Source of the DNA: Mesostigma viride
Taxonomy: Eukaryota > Streptophyta > Mesostigmatophyceae > Mesostigmatales > Mesostigmataceae
Reading direction: 5' to 3'
Assembly: GCA_009746045.1 (NCBI GenBank)
Contig: RPFO01000154.1
Span: 7,492,693 to 7,556,692 of the forward strand
DNA length: 64,000 nucleotides
Shown: positions 14,101-24,064 of the stretch, piece after piece
Layout of the letters: each line of letters begins with the position of its first letter
Numbering within the stretch: position 1 is the stretch's first letter
Position numbers and translations under genes: made by a program
Notes under the pieces: model-generated
Databases searched by the model: none
Seen by the model: the letters and a program-made list of their open reading frames with translations, nothing else
What the model was told of the DNA's origin: nothing

Positions 14101-14393
14101 TTCTTCCACGCCGCTTCTTCAGACATATCCTTGACTTCATCTTCCTTGAGGATATTATCGCTTGATGATGCCCTGGTGGACACAGTCCGGTGCTTAGCCT
14201 GCCTTCTCCCAGCAGCTAGGCGAAGATATGTGGGCTGGAGCGTGCAGGACACGGTGACGGGCGAAGGGCTACCGCATCCCCGACCGCAGTCACGCCTCGA
14301 CGCCGAAGGTCTTCTAGGTGTGCCTTGCCTGGAACGGAGTGCAAAGCTGCTTTCCCCGATGACAGAGCGCAGCAGCTCCAGTCGGCCAGCCAT
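2111..14393 (-). CDS. Glucan-phosphatase-like dual-specificity phosphatase with C-terminal coiled coil (12-13 exons)
   Basis: Exons, high to low: 14393-14094, 13063-12932, 12309-12235, 11634-11545, 11003-10872, 9820-9721, 9101-8998, 8466-8419, 7951-7847, 5604-5416, (5333-5211 doubtful), 4764-4666, 2374-2111. All introns are GT-AG and the phases join, giving about 545 aa (586 with the doubtful exon). Exon 1 has an Arg/Ser-rich, acid-poor start like a chloroplast transit peptide. Exons 2-6 form a dual-specificity phosphatase: TPEVYVGSCPRSTENV, an acid loop RDFDHHD, and the active site HCTAGINRA (CX5R), then AHPYMDCW. The CTAGINR loop resembles the SEX4/LSF2 phosphoglucan phosphatases of plastid starch breakdown. 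Exon 7 (EGRCAGGVHGNMDTDW) faintly resembles DUF2934. Exons 8-12 are Ala/Glu/Leu-rich coiled coil. The stop is TAG at 2111. Glucan as substrate is inferred. No carbohydrate-binding module was recognised. Confidence 0.85.
2527..2645. repeat. Short minisatellite, about 30-bp unit, four degenerate copies
   Basis: Repeated blocks of the type cagctgccrgcagtyrartgctt occur about four times. The repeat lies in the intron upstream of the last phosphatase exon. Confidence 0.7.
4601..4694. repeat. Triple tandem 5' splice site, 29-bp unit
   Basis: Three copies of a 29-bp unit (minus strand, each ending GCRTGCAG then GTGAG) place possible donors after 4666, 4637 and 4608. The first closes the 33-codon coiled-coil exon in phase with the last exon. 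Because 29 is not a multiple of three, use of the others would shift the frame. Confidence 0.85.
5211..5333 (-). other. Possible additional exon (41 codons) of the phosphatase gene
   Basis: This segment is bounded by an acceptor (ATCAG before GTGGGTACC) and a donor (GGC before GTAAGG). It is open in the phase needed to join its neighbours, and encodes an acidic stretch with QREEDALDELALA. However, its first bases (GTGGGTACCGATAAAG) resemble the donor end of the preceding exon's intron (GTGGGTGGTTATAAG). It could therefore be a duplicated junction and not a true exon. Confidence 0.35.
5773..5806. repeat. Intronic copy of the exon 5604-5416 acceptor edge
   Basis: On the minus strand the copy reads CAGGTGAAGGGC, then a short variable part, then GAAGGGGAGGC. 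This matches the true acceptor and first codons at 5607-5574, about 199 bp closer to the exon. Confidence 0.75.
9178..9217. repeat. Intronic copy of the exon 9101-8998 acceptor edge
   Basis: On the minus strand the copy carries GAGCTGACCATGATG followed by CCCAATGCC. The true exon carries GAGCTGACGATGATG followed by TCCAAGGCT, about 113 bp downstream in the transcript. The copy is degenerate but aligns over about 38 bp. Confidence 0.65.
9568..9655. repeat. Fragment of dispersed repeat R
   Basis: The fragment holds blocks gcaggctcgagctaccatg and ctggttgtctccttgat, shared with the R copy at 49800-49890 (same orientation). It lies in an intron of the phosphatase gene. Confidence 0.75.
10380..10865. 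repeat. 53-bp minisatellite built from a 5' splice site, nine copies
   Basis: Nine near-identical copies (unit 53 bp, one shortened near 10536) each contain, on the minus strand, a version of the end of exon 11003-10872: TACCTCCCCTTTGTGCTG followed by GTGCGT. The true exon end reads TACCTCACGTTTGTGCTG then GTGCGT. The array is directly downstream of the exon in the transcript. It makes long open frames that are not genes. Confidence 0.9.
12155..12250. repeat. Triple tandem 5' splice site, 35-bp unit
   Basis: The donor of exon 12309-12235 (TTTGAGGCGCTGCAT then GTGAGTGGTTTGG) is followed by two more copies at exactly 35-bp spacing. The middle copy has GCGAGT in place of GTGAGT and is probably inactive. 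The third has GTGAAT. Confidence 0.85.
12614..12765. repeat. (CCCA)n microsatellite, about 37 units
   Basis: An uninterrupted tetranucleotide run lies in the intron between phosphatase exons 2 and 3. It creates open frames on both strands (PTHP and GGWV repeats) that are artefacts. Confidence 0.97.
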
Positions 14394-15699
14394 GGCTGTG
14401 ACAATCGTCTTAACGAAGCAGAACGCTGGCGGTTACTATTCCGAGCAGATCCCCAAGGAGAATAGCAATTCCCTTGTATTAGTAAAATATTTCGCAAAGA
14501 AATTGTGCGCCCGGTGGGAGATTTGTTGATTGTTGAGGGGAAGGGGATGGCGCTAGTTACGGATATTAGTTACGGGTAAAATATGCCCTCCTCGGCGTGC
14601 CCTTTTTGTGTCCGACTGCCGACCCGAGAGATATTATTTTGTCCTCCGCTGTGGCGGTCGCATTTTCTGTAAGTTGCCTTCAAGTAAAAGGTTGTCCACC
14701 AGTTACGAAACAAGGCGGTCATGTCGCCTGCAGATACTGGCGGCTACTAAGCACAATTTTGGGATCCAGATTTTCTGGCCGCCGTCACGGATATTATCAA
14801 CCGGGCTTGTTCATCAGACGGTCAGAATCCGTGCAAAGATCTCCGGACCCCAAAGATGGCGCCAAGCCCGCACGCCAAAGCAGATCTGTGCAAGGTTGAG
14901 GCTCGCCTCACATGATCCCCGGCGGGGATCCAACTGACTGACTGACTGACATGTTCCCTGGCGTGGGAATGAACTGACACTGACGGAAAGCTGACACAGT
15001 GACATGTTCCCCGAATGAGGCCCAGTCGCCCAGTGTACAGTGTACACCCCCCCCCACGATTTAAGATTGGGGTCCGACCAATCCAGGGCTCACAATCTTT
15101 ACTTATCTTACTACTTTGATTCGATTCTACTACATTATATCACATTTTTATACTCCTCTTGCTTACTTCGAGGTCAAATCCAGGGTCTCAACTCTCAAGA
15201 TCATACAGTAAGCCTGAGAATCTAAAACTTGAGGGGGGGGAGTTTCGAATTTCGACTCGAGAGTCGATTTCGACTTTCGTTTCGGATGTGCGCCGCGTCA
15301 CCTTCATTATTTACCGGAGTATTTATTCGCTTTTTCACGCGTAGCATGCCCGCATAAGGCCATGACGTCTCGTTGACCACCACCATCGGCATGGCGGCAA
15401 TCGCGGCATCAACTACCGGGTTTATCATAAAACTGCGGCAATGCTTCCGACTTCCGACATCTTGGTAGCCACGGGGCGATTGTTAGAAACTTGTTGCTCT
15501 GCAATTGCCGATTTCATTATTTTTTAGATTTCGCGAAACGCTAATTAGAAGGAAAGTGCGGTATCCTACTTTGCCACCTCTTATATTCTTGCTTTTATTC
15601 TCGGCCGAATTTTGAAGAAAAGGGCACGGACGCAGATGGGAATTTAGGACGGGCAGCTTCGGCCTAAAATTCCAGAAGCCGCCTTCTTCTTATATAACT
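14394..15699. promoter_or_regulatory. Divergent intergenic region between the phosphatase gene and CSN6
   Basis: About 1.3 kb separates the two start codons, which point away from each other, so both promoters and 5' UTRs should lie here. It has a short (ctga)n run near 14934-14950 and a C-run near 15047. I see no gene and no clear core promoter motif. A tatataa-like string at 15691 sits only a few bases before the CSN6 start, so it is more likely 5' UTR. Confidence 0.5.
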
Positions 15700-18600
15700 A
15701 TGGCGACTTCACGAGGGCTGGAGCTGAAGCTCCATCCTTTGGTCATAATTAACGTATCGGATCATCATACGCGTGTCAGGGCACACACTAGCAAAGGTCC
15801 TGTTAACCGCGTTATTGGTTGTTTGCTTGGGGCGCAAGCAGGCAGAACAGTGGATATATCGAACTCTTTCGAGCTGATATACAAGATCGTGGACAATGCT
15901 GTCGTGGTGGATAGGGATTTTCTCCAGAAGAAAGAGGCTCAATATAAGAAGGTGCGTTGACCTCGTTGACCTCGACCCGGGCAGCCTTTTCGGCAAAACG
16001 TCTGCCACGTGTCCGTTCTTTTTGTGAGGAAGTCCACCGTTTTGAACAAAAATCTTGCACGCGAGCACAAGTGATTTCTATCCTTTTTCAACATGTTATT
16101 ATGCCTGGTGGCATTACAGGCATGTCCACAGTATTTTGCTCTCAGGCGCCATATACCTTGTGCTTACCGCGTTGTGGAACTTGTTTAGATCTTTTCTCTC
16201 AAACGCCTGTGCTGAAAACAGGCCTTTTTTGTCCCTCGTTCTTTTTTGGGAACTAGCATCTGTTATTCTGAAAGGGGCGGTATTGTTTGTCCTAATAGTT
16301 ATCTTGCCCCAAGTATCTATTGCCTGGTGTGTCATCTGTTTGTTCTCCTCTTGCTATCTATGGTAAGCATCGCTATCAACCGCCAAAGGTGCTCCCTGAC
16401 CTGGATTTTTTTTATCTCTTATGGTACCGCCTCCTCTCCCTACTTATCGATCTTCCAACTGACCTTACGAATACGTTTACCCCCCCGGTGTTCCCCAAGG
16501 TGGGCATCCACATTCCTTACATGGTATACAAATGTTTACAGCGTTTTTCAATACGGTTCATAACAACTACGTCCCCCAAGTGTTCCCCAAGCTGGGTATA
16601 TCACTAGCAAGCATTTCTGACGATTGTCGCCGTCTTTTCGCCGTCTCTTATTATTATAAAGCCCCAGGGCATCCCCGCGCTGGACAGATCCGACACCACT
16701 GGAACCAACTACTCTTGCTACTACGTTACCTTACAAACCTTGTCCGTCTTTGGCAGGTTTTCCCCAAGCGGGGCATCCCTGTGATCCGCAACAATTTCCA
16801 ATTATTATCACCCTCTTTTCTTGTTACTGACATCCCCGTTGGTTTTTCCCAACTGGACATCGACATTACCACCAACAAATACCTATCCACACAAACATCC
16901 ATGCGCCACCCCCAGGCGTTCCCCAAGCGGGACATTGGACACGCTACGAATGCCAGCGCTATCCCCACCATGTACAACTGGAACTTGCATCCTCCATGTG
17001 TTCCCCAAGCGGGACGTCATCAGCACTTCTGATGCCAACGCTTCCCCCAACAAACCTTACGGACCTATGCCCCCACCCCACCCCACCCCACCCCACCCCA
17101 CCCCCCTTCCCCCCCAAGCTGGACGTATACATCTATGAGACAACCAGCGCAGCCCAGAAATCTGGAGAATCCGGACCGTGGTAGCTCGCGTTTTTTAGTC
17201 GTTCACGATTATGGATATGAATGGACGTGGAAATGTGTAGCCTTGTTCGTTGAAATTATGGCTTGCTAACGCTAAGAGCGACTTGATGACCTAGGCGGTG
17301 GGGCCGGAAACATATTGCGTGATCAGGGCGTGTGTTTCGAGCCTAATTGGCCGGGAGTGTCTAGTGGTGAGCACCATTGCGGCAATCGCTCTCCTGCATT
17401 TACGAGGAAATACCCGCAAATGGAAAACCACTGAAAAGGTCTAGCGTATATATATACCCCAAGCTGGACATGTACATAATCTACCGCTTATAAGGCCAAC
17501 GTGTCCCCCAACAAACCCCAATAGATACATATACCCCCCAGGTGTTCCCAACCGGCACGTAATCAACACTTCTGACACATGTCCCTCAGCAAGACCCTAT
17601 GCATGCATCCACCCCCCAGGTGTTCCCCAAGCTGGACATCGTGGGCTGGTACTCCACCGGCCACCGCGTGCAGCCGGACGACCTACCCATCCACCGGCTG
17701 ATGACGGAGCGCAACGAGAACCCCGTCTACCTGCTGCTGGACCCGAGCGGCGCGACCGGTGGCGGCAACGTGGGCGGCTCGCTGCCCGTGACCCTGTACG
17801 AGAGCGAGGTGCACCTGGTGGACAACGTGCCCAGCATGACGTTTGTCAAGGTCGGGTATAGTGTGGCCACGGTGGAGGCGGAGCGCATCGCGATCGAGCA
17901 CGTCGCGCACATACTCCCGCAGGTAACACAGCGTGGTGGTCCTGCCGGTATGCCGAGACAATTACCAGAATATATCCTGATGCTTGCGCAGGTTGGAATG
18001 CTGTTTCTAGCTATGGGTCATATCTTTCTTTGATTGGAGCTTTATTCTTCTTGTATGTAGTCTATCAAACTTTGACTGGTGATGGTATATAGTGGAAACA
18101 TGGTGGTTATCATATAGGCATTATGGGTATCGCTAGTTAGGCAATAGTGTGTGAGTTAGTTAGGCAATAGCGTGTAAGTTAGTTAGGCAATAGTGTGTGA
18201 GTTAGTTAGCCAAAAGCGTGTGAGTTAGTTCGGCAATAGTGTGTGAGTTAGTTTGGCAATAGTGTGTGAGTTAGGCAATAGTGTGTTAGTTAGTTAGGCA
18301 ATAGTGTGTGAGTTAGTTTGGCAATAGTGTGTAAGTTAGTTTGGCAATAGTGTGTGAGTTAGTTTGGCAATAGTGTGTGAGGCGGAGTGTATGAGGCGCA
18401 TCGTGATGGACCGCGTCGCACTTGTACTGCCGCAGGCGGGTGCCGATGATAGGTGAGTCACTGTACCGTGGTGCAATGTGTGGCGATCGGTGTGTGGCAG
18501 TATTGAGGGTTTATGGGCGGTAGCAGCAGCACATCTGTCAAGGCGGAGTGTATAGTGTGGATGGTTGGATTGACTACCTTGCTCTGCTTGCTGCCGATTT

Positions 18601-19756
18601 GCATGCCTCCCCCCATCCCTGATTTTGCTCCTCTTTTTTTCCGCGGTTGACGTTCTTCCCTTTCATCCCGCATCATCTGCATGCATTCTTGTCCTCATTC
18701 TTCTGCACAGGGCGGCAAGGGCTCCAAGTCCTCCCAGATGACTTCGCACCTGACCTCGATGCACACTGCCACCAAGATGCTGCACGCGCGGCTCAAGGTG
18801 CTGCACGGCTACCTCAACCAGGTATGAGGTGGCCTGCGTATGTCGTCCGTGGTGGGATGAGAGGGACACGGATATGCTTGTCTGATTTAGTGTGTAGGCC
18901 ATACTTCAAAAGGGTGCTTGATGACTAAGTGTGAAGGCCATGGCAGAGGAACTTCAAAAGGGTGCTTGGTGGTTTAGTGGGTAGGCCATGGCAGAGGGAC
19001 TTCACAAGGGTGCTTGATGATTTAGTGTGTAGGCCATGGCAGAGGTACTTCAAAAGGTTGCTTGATGATTCAGTGTGTAGGCCATGGCAGAGGAACTTCA
19101 AAAGGGTGCTTGGTGGTTTAGTGGGTAGGCCATGGCAGAGGTACTTCACAAGGGTGCTTGATGATTTAGTGGGTAGGCCATGGCAGAGGTATTTCAAAAG
19201 GTTGCTTGATGATTCAGTGTGTAGGCCATGACAGAGGTATTTCAAAAGGCTGGTCAGGTGGTTGCATCACGTGCCCTTGCTGTATTCCACTCACATCCAT
19301 CCTGCCCCTGGTGGTTTGAACATTTGATTGTGCTACAAAAAATCGTGAAGTGATAAAAAGTGAGTTACCTATTTATCTAGCTCCAGATCAAGAAGATTAA
19401 TGCAAAGTCGGCCCCCCTTCTCCAAATTGCAAAAGAAGTACTGAGAAATTCTTTAAAAATTGGGAAAAAAAAATTTAATCGTGCATATTTTGTTGTTTGG
19501 TCATCCTTTGTCTCAGGTGTCGCAGGGGCAGGCCAAGTTTGACCACTCGATCATGCGCCAGGTAGCGTCGCTCGTGTGCCACCTGCCCAGCATCGACAGC
19601 GCCAAGTTCCAGGAGGACTACATGGTGGAGTACAATGACACGCTGCTGGCCACGTACCTAGCCAGCATGACGCGCGGCGCCAACCTCATCAGCGACTTTG
19701 TGGACAAGTTCAGCGTTGCGTACGACAAGCACGGGCGTGGCCGCAGCATGATATGA
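15700..19756 (+). CDS. CSN6: COP9 signalosome subunit 6 (MPN- domain protein)
   Basis: Exons 15700-15951, 17620-17922, 18711-18821 and 19517-19756 are all phase 0 with GT-AG introns, giving 301 aa, close to the usual length (about 310-320). CSN6 is the catalytically inactive MPN partner of CSN5 in the signalosome that removes NEDD8 from cullins. Visible family signatures: LKLHPLVIINVSDHHTR and GRTVDISNSFEL at the start; VFPKLDIVGWYSTG, NENPVYLLLDP and TVEAERIAIEHVAH in the middle; EYNDTLLATYLASMT near the end. There is no JAMM metal motif, as expected. Intron 1 (1668 bp) carries an array of copies of the exon 2 start plus a copy of repeat R, intron 2 a 23-bp minisatellite and a copy of the exon 2 end, and intron 3 a 48-bp minisatellite. 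The start was chosen as the first ATG before the conserved N-terminus. Confidence 0.96.
16300..17619. repeat. Degenerate ~80-bp array repeating the CSN6 exon 2 acceptor
   Basis: Copies of the junction tgttccccaagctggacat occur near 16486, 16578, 16755, 16844, 16913, 16997, 17105, 17453 and 17538, ending at the real site at 17611-17640. Fainter ones lie near 16303 and 16387. Spacing is mostly 74-85 bp, interrupted by repeat R at about 17150-17446. Copies at 16755, 16913 and 17538 keep an intact CAG before the pseudo-exon start. Confidence 0.88.
17150..17446 (-). repeat. Dispersed repeat R, inside CSN6 intron 1
   Basis: This is the reverse complement of 31755-31787 joined to 49574-49890, with moderate divergence. 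It is the copy that shows the intact R sequence across the point where LTR element A inserted elsewhere (acgaggaaatacccgcaaat). No coding capacity is seen. Confidence 0.85.
18137..18382. repeat. 23-bp minisatellite in CSN6 intron 2
   Basis: About ten copies of aggcaatagtgtgtgagtta plus gtt, with small variations, lie in tandem. Confidence 0.9.
18383..18440. repeat. Intronic copy of the CSN6 exon 2 donor edge
   Basis: Translated in frame this gives RRIVMDRVALVLPQ, resembling the true exon end ERIAIEHVAHILPQ. At the DNA level gaggcggag, cgcatcg, gatgga-like, gtcgca and ctgccgcag align in order. The copy has lost the GT after CCGCAG. Confidence 0.75.
18887..19245. repeat. 48-bp minisatellite in CSN6 intron 3
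   Basis: Seven to eight copies of a unit containing gtaggccatggcagaggtac recur every 48 bp. Since 48 is a multiple of three, both strands stay open, giving spurious 16-residue periodic ORFs. Confidence 0.92.
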
Positions 19757-20355
19757 TGATGTGGATGGGAAACCTGTTTTTCTCTTTTTTTTTCCTGCTC
19801 CATGAAATCGTGTGTAGCTTTGGTAGCTGGACTACGGCCACCAGTCACCCAGTCATCTTCAGGATTCGTATTCTGAGTTGACCAGTTCATGTGGACAAGG
19901 CAGCGTGGCGGTACTGATGCGTGGAATAATTTCCATGGCCGACAGCACAGCAATCAGGATAGCAATGGAGGGTTCACCGATTAAGGTATACAAAGTTCAC
20001 CATTTGCTTCTTTCCTCGACGCTATACAAAGTAGATGTAACTAAAAGCATAAGTAGAGAATGCTGGGGTTTCGCTAACGCAATTAGTTGAGACGAGATCA
20101 TGAGATCGATGACTGCAGCAGAGCCCTGTTGTACAGAGTAGGCATTAGGCACGGGACGTGCAGGAAATGAAGACATGCAGGTTGCAAATTTGCCTTGTAT
20201 CCATGTACGTACTTTGAGGTCAATGGACCCTGGTGTCACTTAGTGCATGAACGCTACTGGCTACCTTCTTGCCTTGCGCATGCATTGTCAAGTGCTGTAT
20301 TGCTGCCGACATGGATGATGAGTATGGGGCATTCAAATAATATTTGAATTACAAT
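19757..20355. other. CSN6 3' flank
   Basis: This holds the 3' UTR and downstream sequence of CSN6. I see no gene or clear repeat before the dispersed repeat at 20356. Confidence 0.5.
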
Positions 20356-20428
20356 TATGAAGTGAGACAACTATGCCTGGACGCATGGCGATCCAACGTA
20401 TATCACTCCATATTAGTTGTCAAAGCCT
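20356..20428. repeat. Dispersed repeat with a 42-bp perfect inverted partner at 24728-24769
   Basis: The 42 bases starting atgaagtgagacaactatgc are present as an exact reverse complement at 24728-24769. A diverged copy lies at 772-825. The family is short and its full extent is unclear. Confidence 0.75.
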
Positions 20429-21775
20429 TCGATTCCGTTTTCTGGCCTGCACTGTGGGACATCCTCGCTCTGTTCCGGATCCCTCGCCCCCTTATTGCTG
20501 TCATCCGCAACAGGTGTATGAAGGGTCCACCACTTCGGTGCGCACTTCCTACGGGACCACGCCACCATGCCCTTTACAGAAGGGTGTGTGGCAGGGCTGT
20601 GTGCTGTCGCCCTACCTGTTCATTATTGTGGTCAAATACATAATGATTCAGGCGCGCAAGCGATTTGCCCGCATCGTGGGTAGGGAACCAGGGGTGCAGG
20701 TCGAGAACCGTTTCTGGCATGGCGGGGCGGAAACGGAGATTCGGCTGGCGGACATCATCTATGCAGACGACACCACCCTCTTCGAGGACGCTGAGCACGT
20801 GCAGACGTGGCTTGACTGCCTGGCAATCGAGGCCCGCGCTGTGGGGCTTGAGGTCAGCAAGAAGACAGAGGCTCTGGCGATTGGGCTCACTCAGCCCCCG
20901 CCCGCCCTCTTTCTCCTTGACGGCTCTCGAGTCCTGTATCGGGACCGCGTCAAGTTGCTGCATGGGCAGCCTCCTCCCCAGCTGCGAGGCTGATGTGGAC
21001 CACCGCATCTCCCTCGCCTGGCACGCTTTACGCCAATACCGGGCCCTGTGGCGCAAGCCCCTGGGCAAGATAGAGAAACAGGACCTGTTTAAGGTCCGCG
21101 GGCCTCCCTGTTCTTACATACGGGGCCGAGACGTGGGCCCTCACCGCCGACCTGGCCCGCAAGCTGGACGGCGCGGTCACCAACATGCTGCTCTACATTT
21201 TCCGAGTAGGCTATGCTGCTCATGTTCGTAATGTGGACTTGTACCTCGGCATGCCATATATCACCAGCACCATTAAGCAGCGGCGCCTGCAGCTAGTAGG
21301 GCACTTAGCTCGCACCAACCAGGTAGACACCTCACGTGGCCCCCCCGCGGGGCTGCGCCCAGCTCAGCCTGGCCAGCACCTTCTTACGTGGGCCGGGCCC
21401 AGCAAATTATGCTCGCCGCCGCAAGGCCCGCACCTTCAAAGAACAGCTAGTCGCAGACATGGGGGGGCTAGGTCTCTCCGTGATTTGGAACAAGATGATC
21501 AATGGACAAGGCCAAGTGGGCCCAGGTCATAGAGGACAACGAACCCCCTCCCGTGGGGAAGCGCCCGCGTGTGCAAACATACGGGAAGCACGCCAGACAG
21601 GTCCACTAGGGTAGCGAGCTTAGACTAGTTGGCTTTTGATGTTGTAGATAGATGTTGTAGATAGATTAGACCGGTAGGACTGTTTGCATCCATCCATCCA
21701 TCGCCGGGTTAATGCTCCGTGACTCCCCAACGGGAGCACTAGTCTAATTATCAATTAATTAATTAACATTAGTTG
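20429..21775 (+). pseudogene. LINE ORF2 remnant with reverse transcriptase and 3' end (type T1 tail)
   Basis: Reading across several frameshifts, the sequence encodes reverse-transcriptase blocks KAFDSVFWPALWD, QGCVLSPYLF and IIYADDTTLFE (the YADD catalytic motif), then RLQLVGHLARTNQVDT and a basic C-terminus. The gene is 5'-truncated and broken. It is followed by a 3' UTR with short catc repeats, a hairpin-forming tgctccgtgactccccaacg segment and a (TTAA)n tail. The family is a non-LTR retrotransposon; the clade was not determined. Confidence 0.85.
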
Positions 21776-21782
21776 TGTAGTG

Positions 21783-22375
21783 CTGGTCTACGATCACCTG
21801 GACGCTGGATGACGACCTGACCCCCGCTCAGCAACAGCAGCGACGCGACCTGTGGCCGGAATACCTCCGCCATAAGCAGGACCCCCAGAAGCCCAAGGTG
21901 TACTGGAGGGGCGGGGACCTGATGATCAACCACAAGATGTGGACGCCCCCAGCGGGCTAGAATAGCAATAGCCCTAGCAATTGTAACCATTGGAGTCACT
22001 GCCGCTAAGGCAGCCATGCCTAGAATGTTCGCCTAGCTGTGCCAACATACCTAGTCACGTGCCGCCAACGCACGGTACACAACCAGCCATAGCCTTAGCC
22101 TAGTCCTAGTACAGCCATGCTACGCCCGTGCTATGGTCAGATTACTTGCCCACGCTAAACTTGTTATGCCCGGCCGCTTACATGGGTCTTATTGCACCCA
22201 CAGTTTGCCGGATCGTTAGCCTGTCCTTTTAGCTAGCACGCCCGATTGCAGCTGTGGCATGCCTTTGGCATGAAGGAGACTGGGGGTCTCTGCCCTTTCT
22301 CCTGTAGTGCACACACAGGGATTAAAAGCACTTCAGTGCTCCGTGACTCCCCAACGGGAGCACGTGTTTAATTAA
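21783..22375 (+). pseudogene. LINE ORF1 C-terminal fragment with its own 3' tail
   Basis: A short frame ending at 21960 encodes TLDDDLTPAQQQQRRDLWP and YWRGGDLMINHKMW, matching the end of the ORF1 at 56589-57197 (TLDDDLTLAQQQRRRELWP, YWKGAAIYVAGHKPW). About 400 bp later come the T1 hairpin and the TTAA tail, with no ORF2 in between. The tail is interrupted by the element at 22376-24064 and resumes at 24065. Confidence 0.8.
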
Positions 22376-24064
22376 CCCCTAAATGGTCTGAGATCCTGCC
22401 GATAAATCGGCTGGATCTTCACAATTTTGCAAACCAGATGCCATCCAACCTACCCATATCCAATGGCTGTCCTTGGGGGCCAAGCATGTCCATGAGTTGC
22501 CCTTCGGGTTGGTATATCACAACCTCACATATATGCAGGGTAGGCCATGTTTAACTGCCGTCAAAGTCAGGGGGGTCAAGACGCGCGTTTTCATTTTTGG
22601 TAGAATGTGCATTTTGAATTATGTTATAAGACCTAGGCACCTACCACTTCAGGGATGATAAACAATTAGTTGCTGAACAGTTTGAGCCATTGGGGTCATC
22701 ATTTGGGTGGGTATACCAGCAGTTACACCCAGTACAGCCCATAGGGGTACCGTTGGTAAAAAGCAACCAAGGGAGTAGGGGTGGGCATACTACCTACTAA
22801 TATGGCCACCAACCATGCCAAACAATACATTTCCCTTCCACAATGATGGGGAAACATAACTGCATCATCACACTGCCCTAACATGGCACCTATGTGCAGG
22901 TGCCACCTTGTCCATGCTCGTAGGTAACGTGGTACGGACACCCTACGCAAGGCATGCATTCTAGGAGGCAGCCACCAACAAACTAGTGATTTTAAGCCTA
23001 TTTCAGCCTGCCCTAGCAAGGATAAACTAGGCCTTAGCTGCTATAGCTTGCCAGGTGATGGCCAGCACACCTGGTGGCACATGCTGTCAATGGGAAGCTT
23101 TTACTCACCAGTTACGTGCTTGATGATGCCACAGAGACCAGCCAACTGCCTCACACTCATGCAATATGTGTATGGGAAATGTACGACAAACATATATGGA
23201 GGTATTCAAACCCATACACCCTCTAAAACTTATCACCATCACCCTGTGGCAGGTCAACTGACTGAGGGAAGCATCTAAGAAGGGTGTTTTAGAAAGGGGC
23301 CAGGCCAGGGTCAAGAAAGAGCATGAATAGTGCAAAAAGAATGTGCTACACAAGCTAGAACGTATATATAAACGTCAAACATCGATAGGAAAACGATGCT
23401 TACGCTTTACCAGGCATGGATGGCGTTACCTTGGCCCAGGCGGTGGCCGCAAAATGGCGCATTTCGGCACACCAAAGTTGTGCAGCATGGTCGCTGGATT
23501 CGGCGATTTCTGGCCACCCTTGCACGTTTACGACTACTATGTATCATAAAAAGTACAAAGAAACCAATATATCCTTTAAAATACGCCGGAAAGGTATTGC
23601 TGTCAACGTTTCTATCGTCCGGCCTGATCGCAGTTTTTTCCAGCAAGAACGCTGCCGACACCTATCAAATGGCATTCCCGCGAACCAAAAATTGGCCTGT
23701 ATGATCTTTAGGACGTATAAAATCAATATCCTAAGTTTGGCCAGAAAATTCGAACGCAAACGTAAATGCCATGCGTGGGCGCAAGCCGCCATGGCCAGGT
23801 CGTCGTTTTCCGGAATGCACGTTGTACGTGAAAAAGTACCCTGACCCCTTGTACTTTGACCGGCCAGAACACCTCTATAACTTTGTCAAAAGTATGCAAA
23901 CCCTAGTACCATGCTGTGAAGAATTTTATAAACTTTCGATCTTCTCAGCTAAACGTTTCCTAATTCTCAATAGATTTCGCGGCATCTGGTCCCCCGAGAA
24001 GGGGCCGATGCATCGGCTGGAACTCGATTTTTGGCGGAAAATCGGCAGCAAGACCATTTAGGGG
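22376..24064. mobile_element. TTAA-flanked terminal-inverted-repeat element (piggyBac-like, probably non-autonomous)
   Basis: The 1689-bp segment starts CCCCTAAATGGTCT and ends with the exact reverse complement of those 14 bases. The inverted similarity continues imperfectly inward (CTGCCGAT blocks). It is flanked on both sides by TTAA. A TTAA target duplication with ends beginning CCC is typical of the piggyBac superfamily. The open frames inside are short and none shows a recognisable transposase or its acidic triad, so it probably depends on an enzyme supplied elsewhere. It sits inside the TTAA tail of a LINE copy. Confidence 0.82.

Noticed and set aside
18887-19245. CRISPR-like regular repeat
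   Set aside because: The 48-bp units are contiguous with no unique spacers, in a eukaryotic intron; it is a minisatellite. The same holds for 10380-10865.
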